This document shows positions 10,078 to 19,761 of a DNA stretch of 61,664 bases, in pieces; positions within the stretch are counted from its first letter, which is position 1, and each line of letters opens with the position of its first letter. A model generated the notes under the pieces. The model was not told the origin of the DNA. It did no database searches and saw only the letters and a list, made by a program, of their open reading frames with translations. The translations under genes were made by a program, and so were the position numbers. Origin of the DNA: Chloroflexota bacterium (lineage in GTDB: Bacteria; Chloroflexota; Dehalococcoidia; JACPQD01); contig JACPQD010000076.1 of the NCBI GenBank assembly GCA_016190665.1, positions 1 through 61,664 on the forward strand. The letters run 5' to 3'.

Positions 10078-11964
10078 CTATTCTGCCACCACTATGGCAT
10101 CGAAGGGGCAGATTTCTACGCACCCTCCGCAACCAACGCAGGCCCCTGGATCTATCAGATAAGCGGTGGAGCCTCCGTTTTCCCTTCTCTCCATCGCCGG
10201 GCAGCGGAACTCGGAGTAGCACAGGTCGCACTGCCCGCACAGCTCCGAGTCTATCCTGTACACCTTGGTGGGCGCCCCCAGCAGGCGGTCCCTCCTTTGA
10301 CTTTGGAGGACGCATTCACCCTCTGTGATGATGACCTTCAAGCCGGGCAGCGTGATTGCCTCGGAGATGGTCCGGGCCATCTCGTTGGGTTTGAAGGGGT
10401 CCGCGGTAATAACGTGCTCGACGCCGAGGCCCTGAAGCATCTCCTTGATGTCAATAGCCTTCAACGGCGCGCCCTCCACTGTCTCCACCGTGCTGGGACA
10501 GGGCTGGTGCCCGGTGAGGGCGGTCCATCTGTTGTCCAGAAGCAACAACAGCACATTCGCCCGGTGGTAGGCGGCATTGAGGACCGACGGGAGGCCGGCA
10601 TGGAAGAAGGTGGAATCGCCGATCAACGCCACCACAGGCAGGTCATCCACCTTGTGGCTCACCCCCTGGGCTATGCCTATCCCGGCTCCCATGCATATGC
10701 TCCAGTCCGACAGGCTCCAGGGTTCCTTGGAGAGGTTCCCATAGCATCCTATGTCTCCGCCGCAGACGAGGTTGCCGCCGGTGGCTTTTTTCAAGGCATA
10801 GGCCGCCCCCCGATGCGAGCACCCGGCGCATAGGCCCCCTTCTCGTTGACTTGAGATCATCCCGGGCGTTCTGGCCATCGCCTCTCGCCGCGCGATTCCC
10901 GCACTGAACCTGGAGGGAAGAGGGAGGCCTGAATGCTCGCTGAGCCGAAGGGCGACGGTGGTCGGGGAAAGCGCTCCGGTCTTCGGCATCAAATCTTTGC
11001 CGACGATGGGGATTTTCAAGCCGCGCTCATAGGCTATCTTTTCGACCGCGGTCTCGATAAAGGGGTCCAGTTCCTCCACCACGATCACCTGGTCAAGCCC
11101 CTCGGCGAACCTGGCGATCAGCTCCGGCGAAATCGGATACACCATCCCCAGCTTCAGTACCGGGACATCGTAGAGGCCGAGGATATTCAGCGCCTCCAAG
11201 GTGTACGACCAGGCCATTCCCGAGGAGATAACTCCCCATTTGTCGCTCCCCGGCAGCACTTCGTTAAGAGGGCTGTGAAGGGCGTATTCTTTGATTCGCT
11301 CCTCTGTCTCCAGGAGCTTCCGGTGCACCGAGCCTTCCACGCCGCGCAGGGTCCGCGCCACTACAGCCCCGCCGAATTTGCCGCGGAAAGGAAGGGCCCG
11401 GGGGAATTCGCCTAAAATGAGCATCCCTGAGGCGTGGCAAAGATCGGTGGGCAGGTTTATCATGAAGGGTACGCCGAATTCCTCGGACAGTTCGAAGGCT
11501 TTGAACGTGAAGTCCTTGGCCTCCTGGATGGTGCTCGGCTCGAGGCAAGGCATGTGCGTGCTGAGAGAATACCAGCGGTTGTCCTGTTCCGCGGACGAGG
11601 CTTGCTGGCCGGGGTCGGCGCCATTGACGATGACCAGTCCCCTGGCGCCATAGTAGCAGACCGTGAAGAGGGGCTCCGCAGCCACATTAAGCCCGGGAGC
11701 TTTCATCGAGGCGATGGCTCGCACCCCTGACCACGCCGCTCCGATGGCGCCCTCCACCGCGATTTTCTCGTTCATGCTGTACTCGAAGTGGAGCCAGGGC
11801 AACTCGCTTTGCGCCGCGTAGAAGGAATCGCCTATCTGCGAGGCCGGCGTGCCGGGATAGGTGCTGGCGTAGCCGATGCCCGCTTCGATGGCCCCCCGGG
11901 CAATGGCCTCATTCCCAGTGGCCAGCACCTTCTTGCCGCTTTCTCTGATGCTCAGGATACTCAA
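10078..11964 (-). CDS. iorA: Indolepyruvate ferredoxin oxidoreductase, alpha subunit
   Basis: 628-residue ThDP/Fe-S subunit. TTG start behind AGGAGG. Visible in order: N-terminal pyrimidine-binding domain with T-Y-P-G-T-P-A-S near residue 38; ThDP-domain block C-G-G-D-I-G-C-Y near 400 and I-G-D-S-T-F-F-H near 440; then C-terminal 4Fe-4S motifs C-G-Q-C-D-L-C and C-V-G-C-G-G-C-V-E-I-C-P (about 575-620). The C-x2-C-x2-C set followed by a late Cys in the first cluster is the IorA form. It forms a 2-oxoacid module with iorB and the ThDP enzyme just upstream. Confidence 0.92.
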   Translation of the reverse strand: MSILSIRESGKKVLATGNEAIARGAIEAGIGYASTYPGTPASQIGDSFYAAQSELPWLHFEYSMNEKIAVEGAIGAAWSGVRAIASMKAPGLNVAAEPLFTVCYYGARGLVIVNGADPGQQASSAEQDNRWYSLSTHMPCLEPSTIQEAKDFTFKAFELSEEFGVPFMINLPTDLCHASGMLILGEFPRALPFRGKFGGAVVARTLRGVEGSVHRKLLETEERIKEYALHSPLNEVLPGSDKWGVISSGMAWSYTLEALNILGLYDVPVLKLGMVYPISPELIARFAEGLDQVIVVEELDPFIETAVEKIAYERGLKIPIVGKDLMPKTGALSPTTVALRLSEHSGLPLPSRFSAGIARREAMARTPGMISSQREGGLCAGCSHRGAAYALKKATGGNLVCGGDIGCYGNLSKEPWSLSDWSICMGAGIGIAQGVSHKVDDLPVVALIGDSTFFHAGLPSVLNAAYHRANVLLLLLDNRWTALTGHQPCPSTVETVEGAPLKAIDIKEMLQGLGVEHVITADPFKPNEMARTISEAITLPGLKVIITEGECVLQSQRRDRLLGAPTKVYRIDSELCGQCDLCYSEFRCPAMERRENGGSTAYLIDPGACVGCGGCVEICPFDAIVVAE

Positions 11965-12046
11965 TGTGCCACCTCCTGAGGTGGAATCGTTGGGGCGGTG
12001 AATCTGGCCTGTGCCTCCCTGCCCAAGTTCGGCTGAAGCGCTGCTC

Positions 12047-13666
12047 CTATACGCTCATGGTGTATGGCGGCAGCGTTCCATGCTTGGCCACCACCAGGCT
12101 CGGCCCCTCGACCGACAACGCCTGCGCCACCGCTGAGGGAATGTCATCCAGCTCTTTGACGGCAAAACACCGGGCGCCGTAGGCCTCCGCTAGCTTCACC
12201 CAGTCGGGGTTCCCAAAGGAATCACCTTTGCTCCGTCCAAACTGCTTCATCAAGACAGACCTCACCGTGCCATAGCCGCTATCATCTATGATGACGGTCA
12301 CGACGGCAAGGCCGTAGCGGCGGGCGGTCTCCAGCTCCTGGGAGTTGAAAAGAAACGCCCCGTCGCCGGAGATATGGACCACCGGCCGGTTGGGGTGGGC
12401 GACCTTGGCGCCCAGAGCGACAGGGAAGCCCAGGCCCAGCGTGGTGAAATAGGTGGTGCTGAGGTAGGTCCTCGGCTCGTAGACGTCCAGGGCCAGGCCG
12501 GACCAGCCGCCCAGGGAAGTGACATCTGCCCCGACAATCGTATTCCGCGGCAGGACCTGGCGCAGACTTTCGAGAAGCGGCACGGACTGCGGCGCGGCGC
12601 GACGCATGGCCCCGAGTCGTTCTTGCTTCATAGCCGGCCAGTCGCGGTCCATGCCGGGAAGCTTCCTGGTCCTCAGCAGAGGCAGAAGCTCGCTGAGTGA
12701 CTGGCGCAGGTCTCCCACCACCGAGATCTCGACCGGGTAGGCCACGCCGAACCGGCGCGGATCAAGGTCGAACTGGATGACGCGCTTTCCTTTGGGCAAA
12801 GCCCGCGGCCCTTTAGTCCAGACAACCATGCGCGTGCCCAGGGCCAGGACAAGGTCCGTTTCGGGGGCTATCGGGCTGGTGATGCCGCCGGAGTCGCTCG
12901 TGGCCCCCATACACTGCGGGTGGTCCTCGGGTATGACGCCCTTGGCTTTGAAGGAAGTGTACACCGGCGCGCGCAGTAGCTCCGCCAGCGTCCGCACCTG
13001 GTCCGAGGCGCCAGCCAGGATGGCGCCGAAGCCGACGAGGATGGCCGGATGAGACGCCCTGGCGATCTCTTCCGCTGCCTTTTCCAGCACCTCTCGATCC
13101 GCCGCGCTGGGAGGGGGTGGCGCCAGGGGATCGAGAATCTGAATATCGGCCTTGGCGTCCAGGACATCCACCGGGAATTCCAGCTCGTAGGGGCCAGGCA
13201 CGCCGCTGGTCATGACATAGAAGGCTTCGTTGACGGCGTAGGATATCGCCGCAGGATCGCGCACCACACGCGCGCCCTTGGTTATCCGGGCAAACACCTC
13301 CGCTTGAGCATCAAACTGGTGGGGAACCCTCCTGTCCTTGCCCAGGAGGGAAGTGCTCACCTGCCCGCTGATGAGCAGGACGGGCAGATTGCCCGCCGCC
13401 GCTGTCCCCATGGCGCCAGCCGCGTGCAGCGCGCCGGGGCCGCCGACGGTAACGCAGACGCCGGGCTTGCCGGAAGCCCAGGCATAGCCCAAAGCCATGT
13501 AGCCTCCTCCGAGTTCATGGCGGACGCCTATCTCCCGAATCTCCGGGTGCTCGATCCAGGCATCGTAGAAGGTGGCGAGCTGGTTCCCCACCAGGCTGAA
13601 GACCGTATCGACCCGGTTGCGCTTCAAAGACTGAAGGAGAGCTTCGCCGCCTGTCATGATTGGCAT
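12047..13666 (-). CDS. ThDP-dependent enzyme, acetolactate synthase-like
   Basis: 539-residue member of the acetolactate synthase/benzoylformate decarboxylase superfamily. The ATG at 13666 follows GGAG and gives the canonical opening T-G-G-E-A-L-L. The catalytic Glu lies in V-R-H-E-L-G-G-G-Y near residue 52. The ThDP/Mg block is S-G-D-G-A-F-L-F-N-S-Q-E-L near 435. The acetolactate synthase regulatory subunit is absent, and some FAD-contact blocks of true IlvB are not obvious, so a decarboxylase or C-C lyase is as likely as acetolactate synthesis. It lies 58 bp after a UGSC gene and 82 bp before iorA. Confidence 0.85.
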   Translation of the reverse strand: MPIMTGGEALLQSLKRNRVDTVFSLVGNQLATFYDAWIEHPEIREIGVRHELGGGYMALGYAWASGKPGVCVTVGGPGALHAAGAMGTAAAGNLPVLLISGQVSTSLLGKDRRVPHQFDAQAEVFARITKGARVVRDPAAISYAVNEAFYVMTSGVPGPYELEFPVDVLDAKADIQILDPLAPPPPSAADREVLEKAAEEIARASHPAILVGFGAILAGASDQVRTLAELLRAPVYTSFKAKGVIPEDHPQCMGATSDSGGITSPIAPETDLVLALGTRMVVWTKGPRALPKGKRVIQFDLDPRRFGVAYPVEISVVGDLRQSLSELLPLLRTRKLPGMDRDWPAMKQERLGAMRRAAPQSVPLLESLRQVLPRNTIVGADVTSLGGWSGLALDVYEPRTYLSTTYFTTLGLGFPVALGAKVAHPNRPVVHISGDGAFLFNSQELETARRYGLAVVTVIIDDSGYGTVRSVLMKQFGRSKGDSFGNPDWVKLAEAYGARCFAVKELDDIPSAVAQALSVEGPSLVVAKHGTLPPYTMSV

Positions 13667-13724
13667 TTGACAAACTCCGGAGACGCGCGCAAGCCGCCGT
13701 TTGGAAGTGACAAGTTCCTTCGCT

Positions 13725-14282
13725 CTAAGCCCATTTGCTGCCAACACTGCCCTGGGGGCTGAGCGCCTCAACGATCTCTCCAAACTTGGCGTCGGCGATC
13801 TGCACAATCTCTGATTCCTTTAGGGTCTGAAACGGGTGAGGGACAATGACGATACGCAAACTCGGGCAATATAAGGATTGCGCCCTCATTCTTGCCAAGT
13901 GTTGGAACTCAGACGCCACCACAGCAAGCGAAGGAATGCCGCGCTGCTCCATTTGCACCGTGTCGTGGATCAACCACGACGTGCACGACCCTCAGTTGCC
14001 CAGACCAAGGATAGCAGCATCTATCGTGGCGGCAAATTCATCGGCGGCGCCAGGAGCTAAATACTTGCCAGCAGTTGTTATGTTGACCCTTACCGGCCCC
14101 GAAGTCTTATATTTCTGGCGCATCAATTCTTCGATTCTCTGCAAGAACACGTCGAAGTTGCTCCATGAGAGATAGTGGCGGTAGCCTATGGTCTTGCCCG
14201 TGAGGTCCAATCCTGGGCTGATTCCCTTGTCGTCGATAATCGCTTCTTGCCTGGGATCAAGTATCTTTATCACTCCCAGCAC
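13725..14282 (-). CDS. UGSC-family selenoprotein, short form (U97)
   Basis: 185-residue stand-alone UGxC protein with in-frame TGA at 13992-13994 (codon 97). GTG start behind AAGGAG. The N-terminal motif L-T-G-K-T-I-G-Y is at about residue 27. The active motif is U-G-S-C-T-S-W, then G-I-P-S-L-A-V-V and V-P-H-P-F. The last features resemble the C-terminal half of GrdB-type reductase selenoproteins (recalled, not searched). The free-standing partner domain is encoded 172 bp upstream. The split pair corresponds to the two halves of the fused genes. Confidence 0.87.
13954..13985 (-). promoter_or_regulatory. SECIS-like hairpin after UGA codon 97
   Basis: The strongest of the six. Bases +12 to +18 (GUCGUGG) pair perfectly with +24 to +30 (CCACGAC) around a UUGAU loop. 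After a 3-nt bulge, +7 to +11 (UGCAC) pair with +34 to +38 (GUGCA). Twelve base pairs in total. Confidence 0.75.
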
Positions 14283-14454
14283 GTGTCAATCTCCTTCCGT
14301 CTCATGGCTATTCTCTCTTTCTCCCGGCCCGCGTCTCGGCTCGAAGTCCGCGACACCCGTAAAGTATTCAGGAGCTAACGGCAAGACCTCTTGCAGTCGG
14401 GGGCGTCCCTGACCCCGACAGCCCATTTGTGCAGCTTATCTTCGAGACGGGGCA

Positions 14455-15525
14455 CTAGAGCATCGGTGATTGACTTGCTCGTTGGATACTCTTAGTGAAG
14501 CCGGTGCGCGCTGGAATCACCAGAGAATGCAGCCCACCCAGCCCGCCGGCCACAATCACAGTAACTATCTCCGCCGATTGAATGATGGGAACCGTGCCGC
14601 CCTCCACGGCTATCCCGGCGCTAATCATGTGCTGCTGCTTCTCCTCAGGCCATCTGGATAGCGGCACGTTCCGGCAGCGCTCGTAGAGGAACCTCTTGAC
14701 GTCATTCTTGGACCACCCTTCCTCCCAGAGACGCTGGGCTTGAGGTGGAGATATGATGATGACAAAGGGTGTTGGATCGCCAAGAACTGCGCGGTCGCTG
14801 CCTTGACCCTCCATGTTTAGGGCCATCAGCCCAAGCATAGACTCCGGCTTTTCTCGTGGGTGGCCAGAATCCACCACATCGCTCATGCCATTCGCGCCCA
14901 AGACAGTCACTGTACTTTTATCCGCCGCAAAGCCCCTCTCTACATGAAGTGGAGGCCAGGGACTCGCCTCCTCGTATTCCCCCATGCACATGGTGTATCT
15001 TGCCGGCTGCCCATGAGTAGACTTGCTGATTTCGCGTGGGATGGAACCGGCGATGTTTAGCTGTATCAACCTGATAGTACGTCCAATAGTAGCGTTAGCT
15101 TGCCATCCTGGACCGAGGCAGCCGTAACTGCTATTAATGTTCAGCTCTTGCCGGATTGGCCCATTCACAATCAAGAAAAGAGCGACCGACTGGGTGCTGG
15201 TATTAATGAGATTCAAGACAAAATTGGGCTCGCCCATGGCCGATACGGCAGCGAGGATGACCGGGAAGTATTCCGGAAGGCAGCCGGCCATCACAGCGTT
15301 AATGGCTATCTTCTCTACTGTAGCCCGGGCATTCTTGGGTGGCAGAACTGCCATTACGTCGCTCGGAGACCTGCCGCTGGCTGCAATCATTCGCCCCACT
15401 CTATCGGGTGTCGGCGGCACGACTGGGAGGCCATCACCCCGCCCATTCTCCATAACCCAGCGGTTCACCGCTTCGAGGGAATCCTCGACCTCTACCACGT
15501 TTGAAGTAAGCGCTATTTCCTGCAT
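14455..15525 (-). CDS. Partner protein of UGSC selenoprotein (stand-alone C-terminal-domain homolog)
   Basis: 356-residue soluble protein, homologous to the C-terminal domain of the three fused UGxC genes. Conserved blocks in order: G-R-G-D-G-L-P-V-V-P-P-T near residue 30; A-T-V-E-K-I-A-I-N-A-V-M-A-G-C-L-P-E-Y-F near 68-88; I-V-N-G-P-I near 123; Y-G-C-L-G-P-G and I-G-R-T-I-R-L near 135-155; H-V-E-R-G-F near 190; and a Gly-rich tail V-A-G-G-L-G-G. Cys87 (in AGC) is a candidate functional residue. Family not recognised. The gene sits between a binding-protein gene and its UGSC partner. Confidence 0.8.
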   Translation of the reverse strand: MQEIALTSNVVEVEDSLEAVNRWVMENGRGDGLPVVPPTPDRVGRMIAASGRSPSDVMAVLPPKNARATVEKIAINAVMAGCLPEYFPVILAAVSAMGEPNFVLNLINTSTQSVALFLIVNGPIRQELNINSSYGCLGPGWQANATIGRTIRLIQLNIAGSIPREISKSTHGQPARYTMCMGEYEEASPWPPLHVERGFAADKSTVTVLGANGMSDVVDSGHPREKPESMLGLMALNMEGQGSDRAVLGDPTPFVIIISPPQAQRLWEEGWSKNDVKRFLYERCRNVPLSRWPEEKQQHMISAGIAVEGGTVPIIQSAEIVTVIVAGGLGGLHSLVIPARTGFTKSIQRASQSPML

Positions 15526-15613
15526 GAATACTCCGCTTTCCTACCCAGGACCTAACGAGCCAGGCGAAACCTCAAGGCATATGATAGCTGAAAGTCAAAT
15601 AGGGCGGCCCGCT

Positions 15614-17290
15614 TCACTTACTCAGCCAGACGTCTTGAAGGCTGTTGCCCAGGAACAAGGATTCCCCCTGGAACCAGTTTCTCACTTCGAACAAGGAAAC
15701 TGCATAGAAAGTCGACCAAACGATGCCAATCCTCGGGACTTCGCGGTGGACGAGCCTTTGCATCTCCCAGACTATTTCCTTACGTTTTGCCTGGTCCATG
15801 GTCTTGCTCTGAAGGGCATAAAGTTCATCAAACTGTTTGCTGCTCCACCCGGCATAGTTCTTCGGGCTGTCTGTCAGGAAATATTCGCCCAGTAGTACAT
15901 CCGGATCTCCGATGGCAGTCGCATCAGATTTGGCGGACAAACTGAAGGCGCGCTCGTATATGGCCTTTTTCTCCGCAGCTGACTCCAGGCCTTGAAGCTT
16001 CAACCTGATGCCAACCTTCGCTAGCTGGGACTGGACTACCTGAGCAACCTCCTTGCCATAGGCATGTGTGACATGCAACAAAGGAGCCTCAAAGCCATCT
16101 GGATAGCCGGCTTCAGCCAGCAACCTCTTGGCCTCCGCGATGTCCCGGTCCTTGGGCTGCCGATAGCCAGGCATAGTCATCAATTCCTCTTTTGGGAGCG
16201 CCCAAATCGACCCTGGCAGCACATAGCCGTAGCCCGGATAGAAGTCGCGCACCGCCTTGCCGGCTGCTTCCCTGTCTATCGCCAAGTTCACTGCCTGCCT
16301 CACTCGGACGTCGTTCCAGGGTGCAATGTTGATGTTCGGAATAAGCGGGTTTGGCCCGGGAGTAATCCGCTTTTGCAGGACAATGTTCGGATCAGTTTTC
16401 TGGATCTGATTGGACAAGGAAGTGGATACCGCGCCGTAGAGAGGCAGCATTGAAACCTGCCTCGTTCTAATTGCAGCGCTCCTCGTCATTTCGTCCGTTA
16501 TCGTGTAGAAGATCACTTTGTCGAGATAAGGGCGGCCTTTGACAAAGTAGTCGGCGTTCTTCACTGCAGTGAAGGAAATGCTATAGACGAAGTCCTGCAT
16601 CCTGAAGGGACCAGTTCCGACCACGTCCCTCTTCATGTCGCCTTTCTGCTTGATTATGTCCGGATCGGAGATGAAGCTGTAAGGCAAGGCAGCGAGGGTC
16701 AGGAAAGACCCCTGGGGTTCCTTCAGGGTTATCTTGAGAGTCCTTGAATCGGTGGCCTCCATAGCCTTCACGTTGCGATACAACTCCTTGCGAGCAGACA
16801 ATGTTCCCTTAGGGGGTGAAATAATACGTTCCAGATTGAACCTCACATCTTCGGCGGTCAATACCTTTCCGCTGTGGAACTTCACACCTTCGTTAAGCTC
16901 AAAGGCATAATTAAGGCTGTCGGAGCTTATCTCCCAACGCTTGGCGAGATCTCCGGTGATCTTGAAATCGCTGAGGGGATCATGCTGGATGAGCAGGTTA
17001 TGTAAGGGGGCCAGGGGGAGCTGCACCATTCCGCCGGTTTCCTGCACCATATCGAAATGCGGAGTAGCGGTCTTGATGGCCACGACCAAGGTTCCCCCAT
17101 AACGAGGTTGATCCGCGGCTGGCTTGGCGGTCGGGGAAGGCAGAGCCTTGGCCACGGGCGCCCCACCCGTCGGCGCTGCAGGCGTCGCCGCTTTCATGGG
17201 GGCGGCAGGAACTGTGCCAGAGGCACAACCCGCAAGGAGCGCGACGACCGCAAGGAAAGACACCAGCAAGAGCGACTTCTTTCTTTTCAC
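15614..17290 (-). CDS. ABC transporter substrate-binding lipoprotein, family 5
   Basis: 558-residue SBP_bac_5 protein. GTG start behind AGGAGG. The signal peptide is basic (M-K-R-K-K) and ends in lipobox LLAGC (Cys22). The linker leads to D-Q-P-R-Y-G-G-T-L, followed by the family blocks A-K-R-W-E-I-S and G-T-G-P-F-R-M-Q-D-F and the tail L-Q-D-V-W-L-S-K. It precedes a partner/UGSC pair by 88 bp, the same neighbour relation seen for other copies. Ligand unknown. Confidence 0.92.
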   Translation of the reverse strand: MKRKKSLLLVSFLAVVALLAGCASGTVPAAPMKAATPAAPTGGAPVAKALPSPTAKPAADQPRYGGTLVVAIKTATPHFDMVQETGGMVQLPLAPLHNLLIQHDPLSDFKITGDLAKRWEISSDSLNYAFELNEGVKFHSGKVLTAEDVRFNLERIISPPKGTLSARKELYRNVKAMEATDSRTLKITLKEPQGSFLTLAALPYSFISDPDIIKQKGDMKRDVVGTGPFRMQDFVYSISFTAVKNADYFVKGRPYLDKVIFYTITDEMTRSAAIRTRQVSMLPLYGAVSTSLSNQIQKTDPNIVLQKRITPGPNPLIPNINIAPWNDVRVRQAVNLAIDREAAGKAVRDFYPGYGYVLPGSIWALPKEELMTMPGYRQPKDRDIAEAKRLLAEAGYPDGFEAPLLHVTHAYGKEVAQVVQSQLAKVGIRLKLQGLESAAEKKAIYERAFSLSAKSDATAIGDPDVLLGEYFLTDSPKNYAGWSSKQFDELYALQSKTMDQAKRKEIVWEMQRLVHREVPRIGIVWSTFYAVSLFEVRNWFQGESLFLGNSLQDVWLSK

Positions 17291-17429
17291 GGCAAACCTC
17301 CTCGATTTGAAAGTCCCCCTGAACGCTCATCGTACGACGCCCGGATGCCGACTTTGTATCGCCAACCAACGTTTGACAATCAGCATGATAGCATCGGTGT
17401 CAAGACACTGTGCCTTTCATAGAGCCAGG

Positions 17430-18500
17430 TCAGTACCCTCTATCCCGGGTCACAATGTTCAGGAGAGGCTGACCCGAGATGTATCGTCTCAGGTTATCGA
17501 AGAAGACCCTTGACACGTGGTAGCTCCTCCGATCGCTGTTACCCGCCATGTGAGGGCTAAGGACAACGTTGGGCAGCTTCCAGAGCTGACTGTCTGTAGC
17601 TATGGGCTCTTCGTCAAAGACATCCAGGCCGGCGCCGGCGATCCAGCCCTCTTTCAAGGCTTGAAGCAGCGCCCGCTCATCTATGATTTGCCCTCGCGAA
17701 ACGTTGATGATATAGGCGCTCCTTTTCATGCTGCGGAGCTCACGTTCTCCTATGAGCTTCCGGCTTTCTTGCGTCAATGGGAGGGCCAGCGCCACGAAAT
17801 CGCTGTCGCGCAACAGGTCGAGGAGGGCACCGATAGGGTATACATCATCCACATAGCCGACGTTGTACTCGTGTTTTACGGCGGAACGCCTTGTGGCAAT
17901 CACTCGCATGCCCACGCCTTTGGCCATCCTCGTCAGCTCGCTGCCGATAGCCCCCATACCGATGACGCCCAGAGTTCTCCCGGTGAGCTCCAGGGTTTCA
18001 AAGCGCTCCCAGCGCTTATCTGCCTTCGCCTGGCATAGTCGCGGCACGTTCTTCGCCAGTGTAAAGATGAAGCCCGTGACGTGTTCCGCTATGGGGGTAG
18101 CGAGGGCTCCCCGGCCATTGGTCACCGTTATGCGCCCATCGAACATATCGGTGTGAATGTAGCGCTCCACGCCGACGCCAGAGAAATGAAACCACTTGAG
18201 TCGCGGCGCGCGCGACATCAAGTTCTCGGGCGCAAGAGCCCAGGCAAACATGATCTCGGCTTCGGCTAAGAGTGAGTCCAGGCTTTCCCCCCGCGTCCCG
18301 GGATCTGCGCCGCGGGCCAAATCAAGTCGCGCCTCTTCCTCCAGGCGGCGCACCCGGCCGTCCTTCAAACCCTCCAGGCGAAGCTCCTGGGCCAGGAGTC
18401 CGGTGACATCCCTGACGGCAATGCTGGGATCCACGGCTTCAATCTCTTTCAGGAAGCTTTCATGCATTTCCGCTTTTGATACCAGGACGTTCATCATCAT
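17430..18500 (-). CDS. D-2-hydroxyacid dehydrogenase, NAD(P)-dependent
   Basis: About 356 residues. It interconverts a D-2-hydroxyacid and its 2-oxoacid. The Rossmann motif G-M-G-A-I-G is near residue 170. The catalytic triad of the family is visible as Arg in N-V-S-R-G near 255, Glu in D-V-F-D-E-E-P near 283 and His in S-P-H-M-A-G near 302. Three consecutive ATG codons follow the cupin stop by one base. A GTG 12 bp upstream would overlap the cupin gene, so the exact start is open. Tight coupling to the cupin gene suggests one transcript. Confidence 0.88.
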   Translation of the reverse strand: MMMNVLVSKAEMHESFLKEIEAVDPSIAVRDVTGLLAQELRLEGLKDGRVRRLEEEARLDLARGADPGTRGESLDSLLAEAEIMFAWALAPENLMSRAPRLKWFHFSGVGVERYIHTDMFDGRITVTNGRGALATPIAEHVTGFIFTLAKNVPRLCQAKADKRWERFETLELTGRTLGVIGMGAIGSELTRMAKGVGMRVIATRRSAVKHEYNVGYVDDVYPIGALLDLLRDSDFVALALPLTQESRKLIGERELRSMKRSAYIINVSRGQIIDERALLQALKEGWIAGAGLDVFDEEPIATDSQLWKLPNVVLSPHMAGNSDRRSYHVSRVFFDNLRRYISGQPLLNIVTRDRGY

Positions 18501-18501
18501 T

Positions 18502-18855
18502 CTAAACGACAATCATCTTTCCGGGCATGTTGATGGAGAGGTGAACGAAATCCTGTCCCGGCGCTGCGCCGTGCCAGTGCTTCTCCAGCGGTGGAACGAA
18601 GACGATGTCGCCCGGCTCAACCTCCCACGATTCGGTCTCGGTGGCCACAATTCCTTTGCCCTCGAGGCAATAGAGCACCTGCTCGCCTGTATGTATATGC
18701 ATCTTGTTCTTGGCGCCACGATAGAAGTGAACGTTATGGACTGTGACCTGCTTGGCCACGTGGTCCAACAGGTGTTCCGAATCGGCATCCTCGTCGCCAA
18801 ACGCCTCCTTGTTTGCCGGTACTCTTGCCACTGAGCCCTTCCGTACTACGTTCAA
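18502..18855 (-). CDS. Small cupin-domain protein
   Basis: 117-residue single-domain cupin. The TTG start is preceded by GGGAGAAGG. Cupin motif 1 appears as K-M-H-I-H-T-G-E-Q-V-L-Y-C-L-E-G and motif 2 as E-P-G-D-I-V-F-V-P-P-L-E-K-H-W-H, so three His plus Glu are in place to bind a metal. It may be an isomerase, dioxygenase or sugar/acid-binding protein. It is translationally adjacent to the D-2-hydroxyacid dehydrogenase. A longer frame to 19086 runs into the amidohydrolase gene and is not used. Confidence 0.8.
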   Translation of the reverse strand: MNVVRKGSVARVPANKEAFGDEDADSEHLLDHVAKQVTVHNVHFYRGAKNKMHIHTGEQVLYCLEGKGIVATETESWEVEPGDIVFVPPLEKHWHGAAPGQDFVHLSINMPGKMIVV

Positions 18856-18946
18856 GTCCTTCTCCCTTTCTTGGATTTTTCGATATCTTTTCAGGACTTC
18901 AGGCCTTTGTCGACTCCCGGCCTGATGCCGCGTTCGACCACTAATA

Positions 18947-19753
18947 TCATGGCGTCTGCTCGTTGGGGAAGCGCCAGACCTGCAAAGCGGTCTGGCCAAA
19001 GATCCCTTCCAAGTCCTCCTGCTTGAGGTACGACAGGTAGTCCATAAGCCTGAAGATAGAATTGCGATATCCTTCCTGATAGGCAACGGGGGGGAAATTG
19101 GTGCCGAACATGGTGCGGCGCGGCCCGAAAGCCTCCACCGCCATTTTCACGAAGGGCGGGACCTCTGACATCGGGTTGGGTTGGCGAAAGGGCCTTAACC
19201 TGACGCAAACTTCGTTCAGCCCGCCAATCTTCATGTAGGTGTTCGGGTAGTTCGCCAAAGACAGCAGCCGGCGGTACACCGGGAAGGGCGGCCGTTCATC
19301 CCGGTCGGGGTGGCCATAGTGCTCTATCGCCAGGCTGAGATTGGGGAACATCTCCACCAGTCTGCGGAATTCGTCAGACGCGAAGTCCGCCGCCTCGCCT
19401 TGCACGGAGACCGTCAGCCCCAGCTCATCCGCCTTGCGCCAGACCGCGAATTCATCGGAGCCGGGCGAACGTGTCGTCGCCATCAGGCGCACCCCGCTGG
19501 CGCCTTTCGTGGCGCACTCCTGGAGTTTGGCAGGAGCGTCTTCTCTGGTTGTGTCGACTTCAACGCATGACGCGAAGCGCCCGGGATAGCGCCGCAGGCA
19601 CTCAAGCTGGTAGTCATTGTTGTAGTTGCCGTGGATCTGGACCAGAACGGTCTTCGCCACGCCGTTGACGTTCATCTCGTATAATAGCGTGTCGACAGGT
19701 TCGTACCAGTAGGGTGAGACGTGAGCGTGGGTATCAACGATCAGCATATCCAA
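18947..19753 (-). CDS. Amidohydrolase family 2 protein
   Basis: 268-residue TIM-barrel metal hydrolase or decarboxylase (Amidohydro_2). The opening D-T-H-A-H-V provides the first His pair. E-H-Y-G-H-P near residue 145 gives a later His. F-G-T-N-F-P-P near 218 stands where many members have a metal-binding Asp (Asn here, a substitution also found in relatives). TTG start 8 bp after the partner gene stop, with GGAG ahead. ATG 19747 is an alternative. Likely acts on a carboxylated or lactone catabolite. Confidence 0.82.
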   Translation of the reverse strand: MDMLIVDTHAHVSPYWYEPVDTLLYEMNVNGVAKTVLVQIHGNYNNDYQLECLRRYPGRFASCVEVDTTREDAPAKLQECATKGASGVRLMATTRSPGSDEFAVWRKADELGLTVSVQGEAADFASDEFRRLVEMFPNLSLAIEHYGHPDRDERPPFPVYRRLLSLANYPNTYMKIGGLNEVCVRLRPFRQPNPMSEVPPFVKMAVEAFGPRRTMFGTNFPPVAYQEGYRNSIFRLMDYLSYLKQEDLEGIFGQTALQVWRFPNEQTP

Positions 19754-19761
19754 TTCTTCTC

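Noticed and set aside
10064..10315. N-terminal extension of IorB
   Set aside because: It overlaps the Fe-S end of IorA out of frame. The usual subunit starts at the glycine-rich domain.
18855..19086. Longer cupin gene reaching 19086
   Set aside because: The extra part overlaps the amidohydrolase gene in another frame and has no cupin similarity. TTG 18855 has a good ribosome site.
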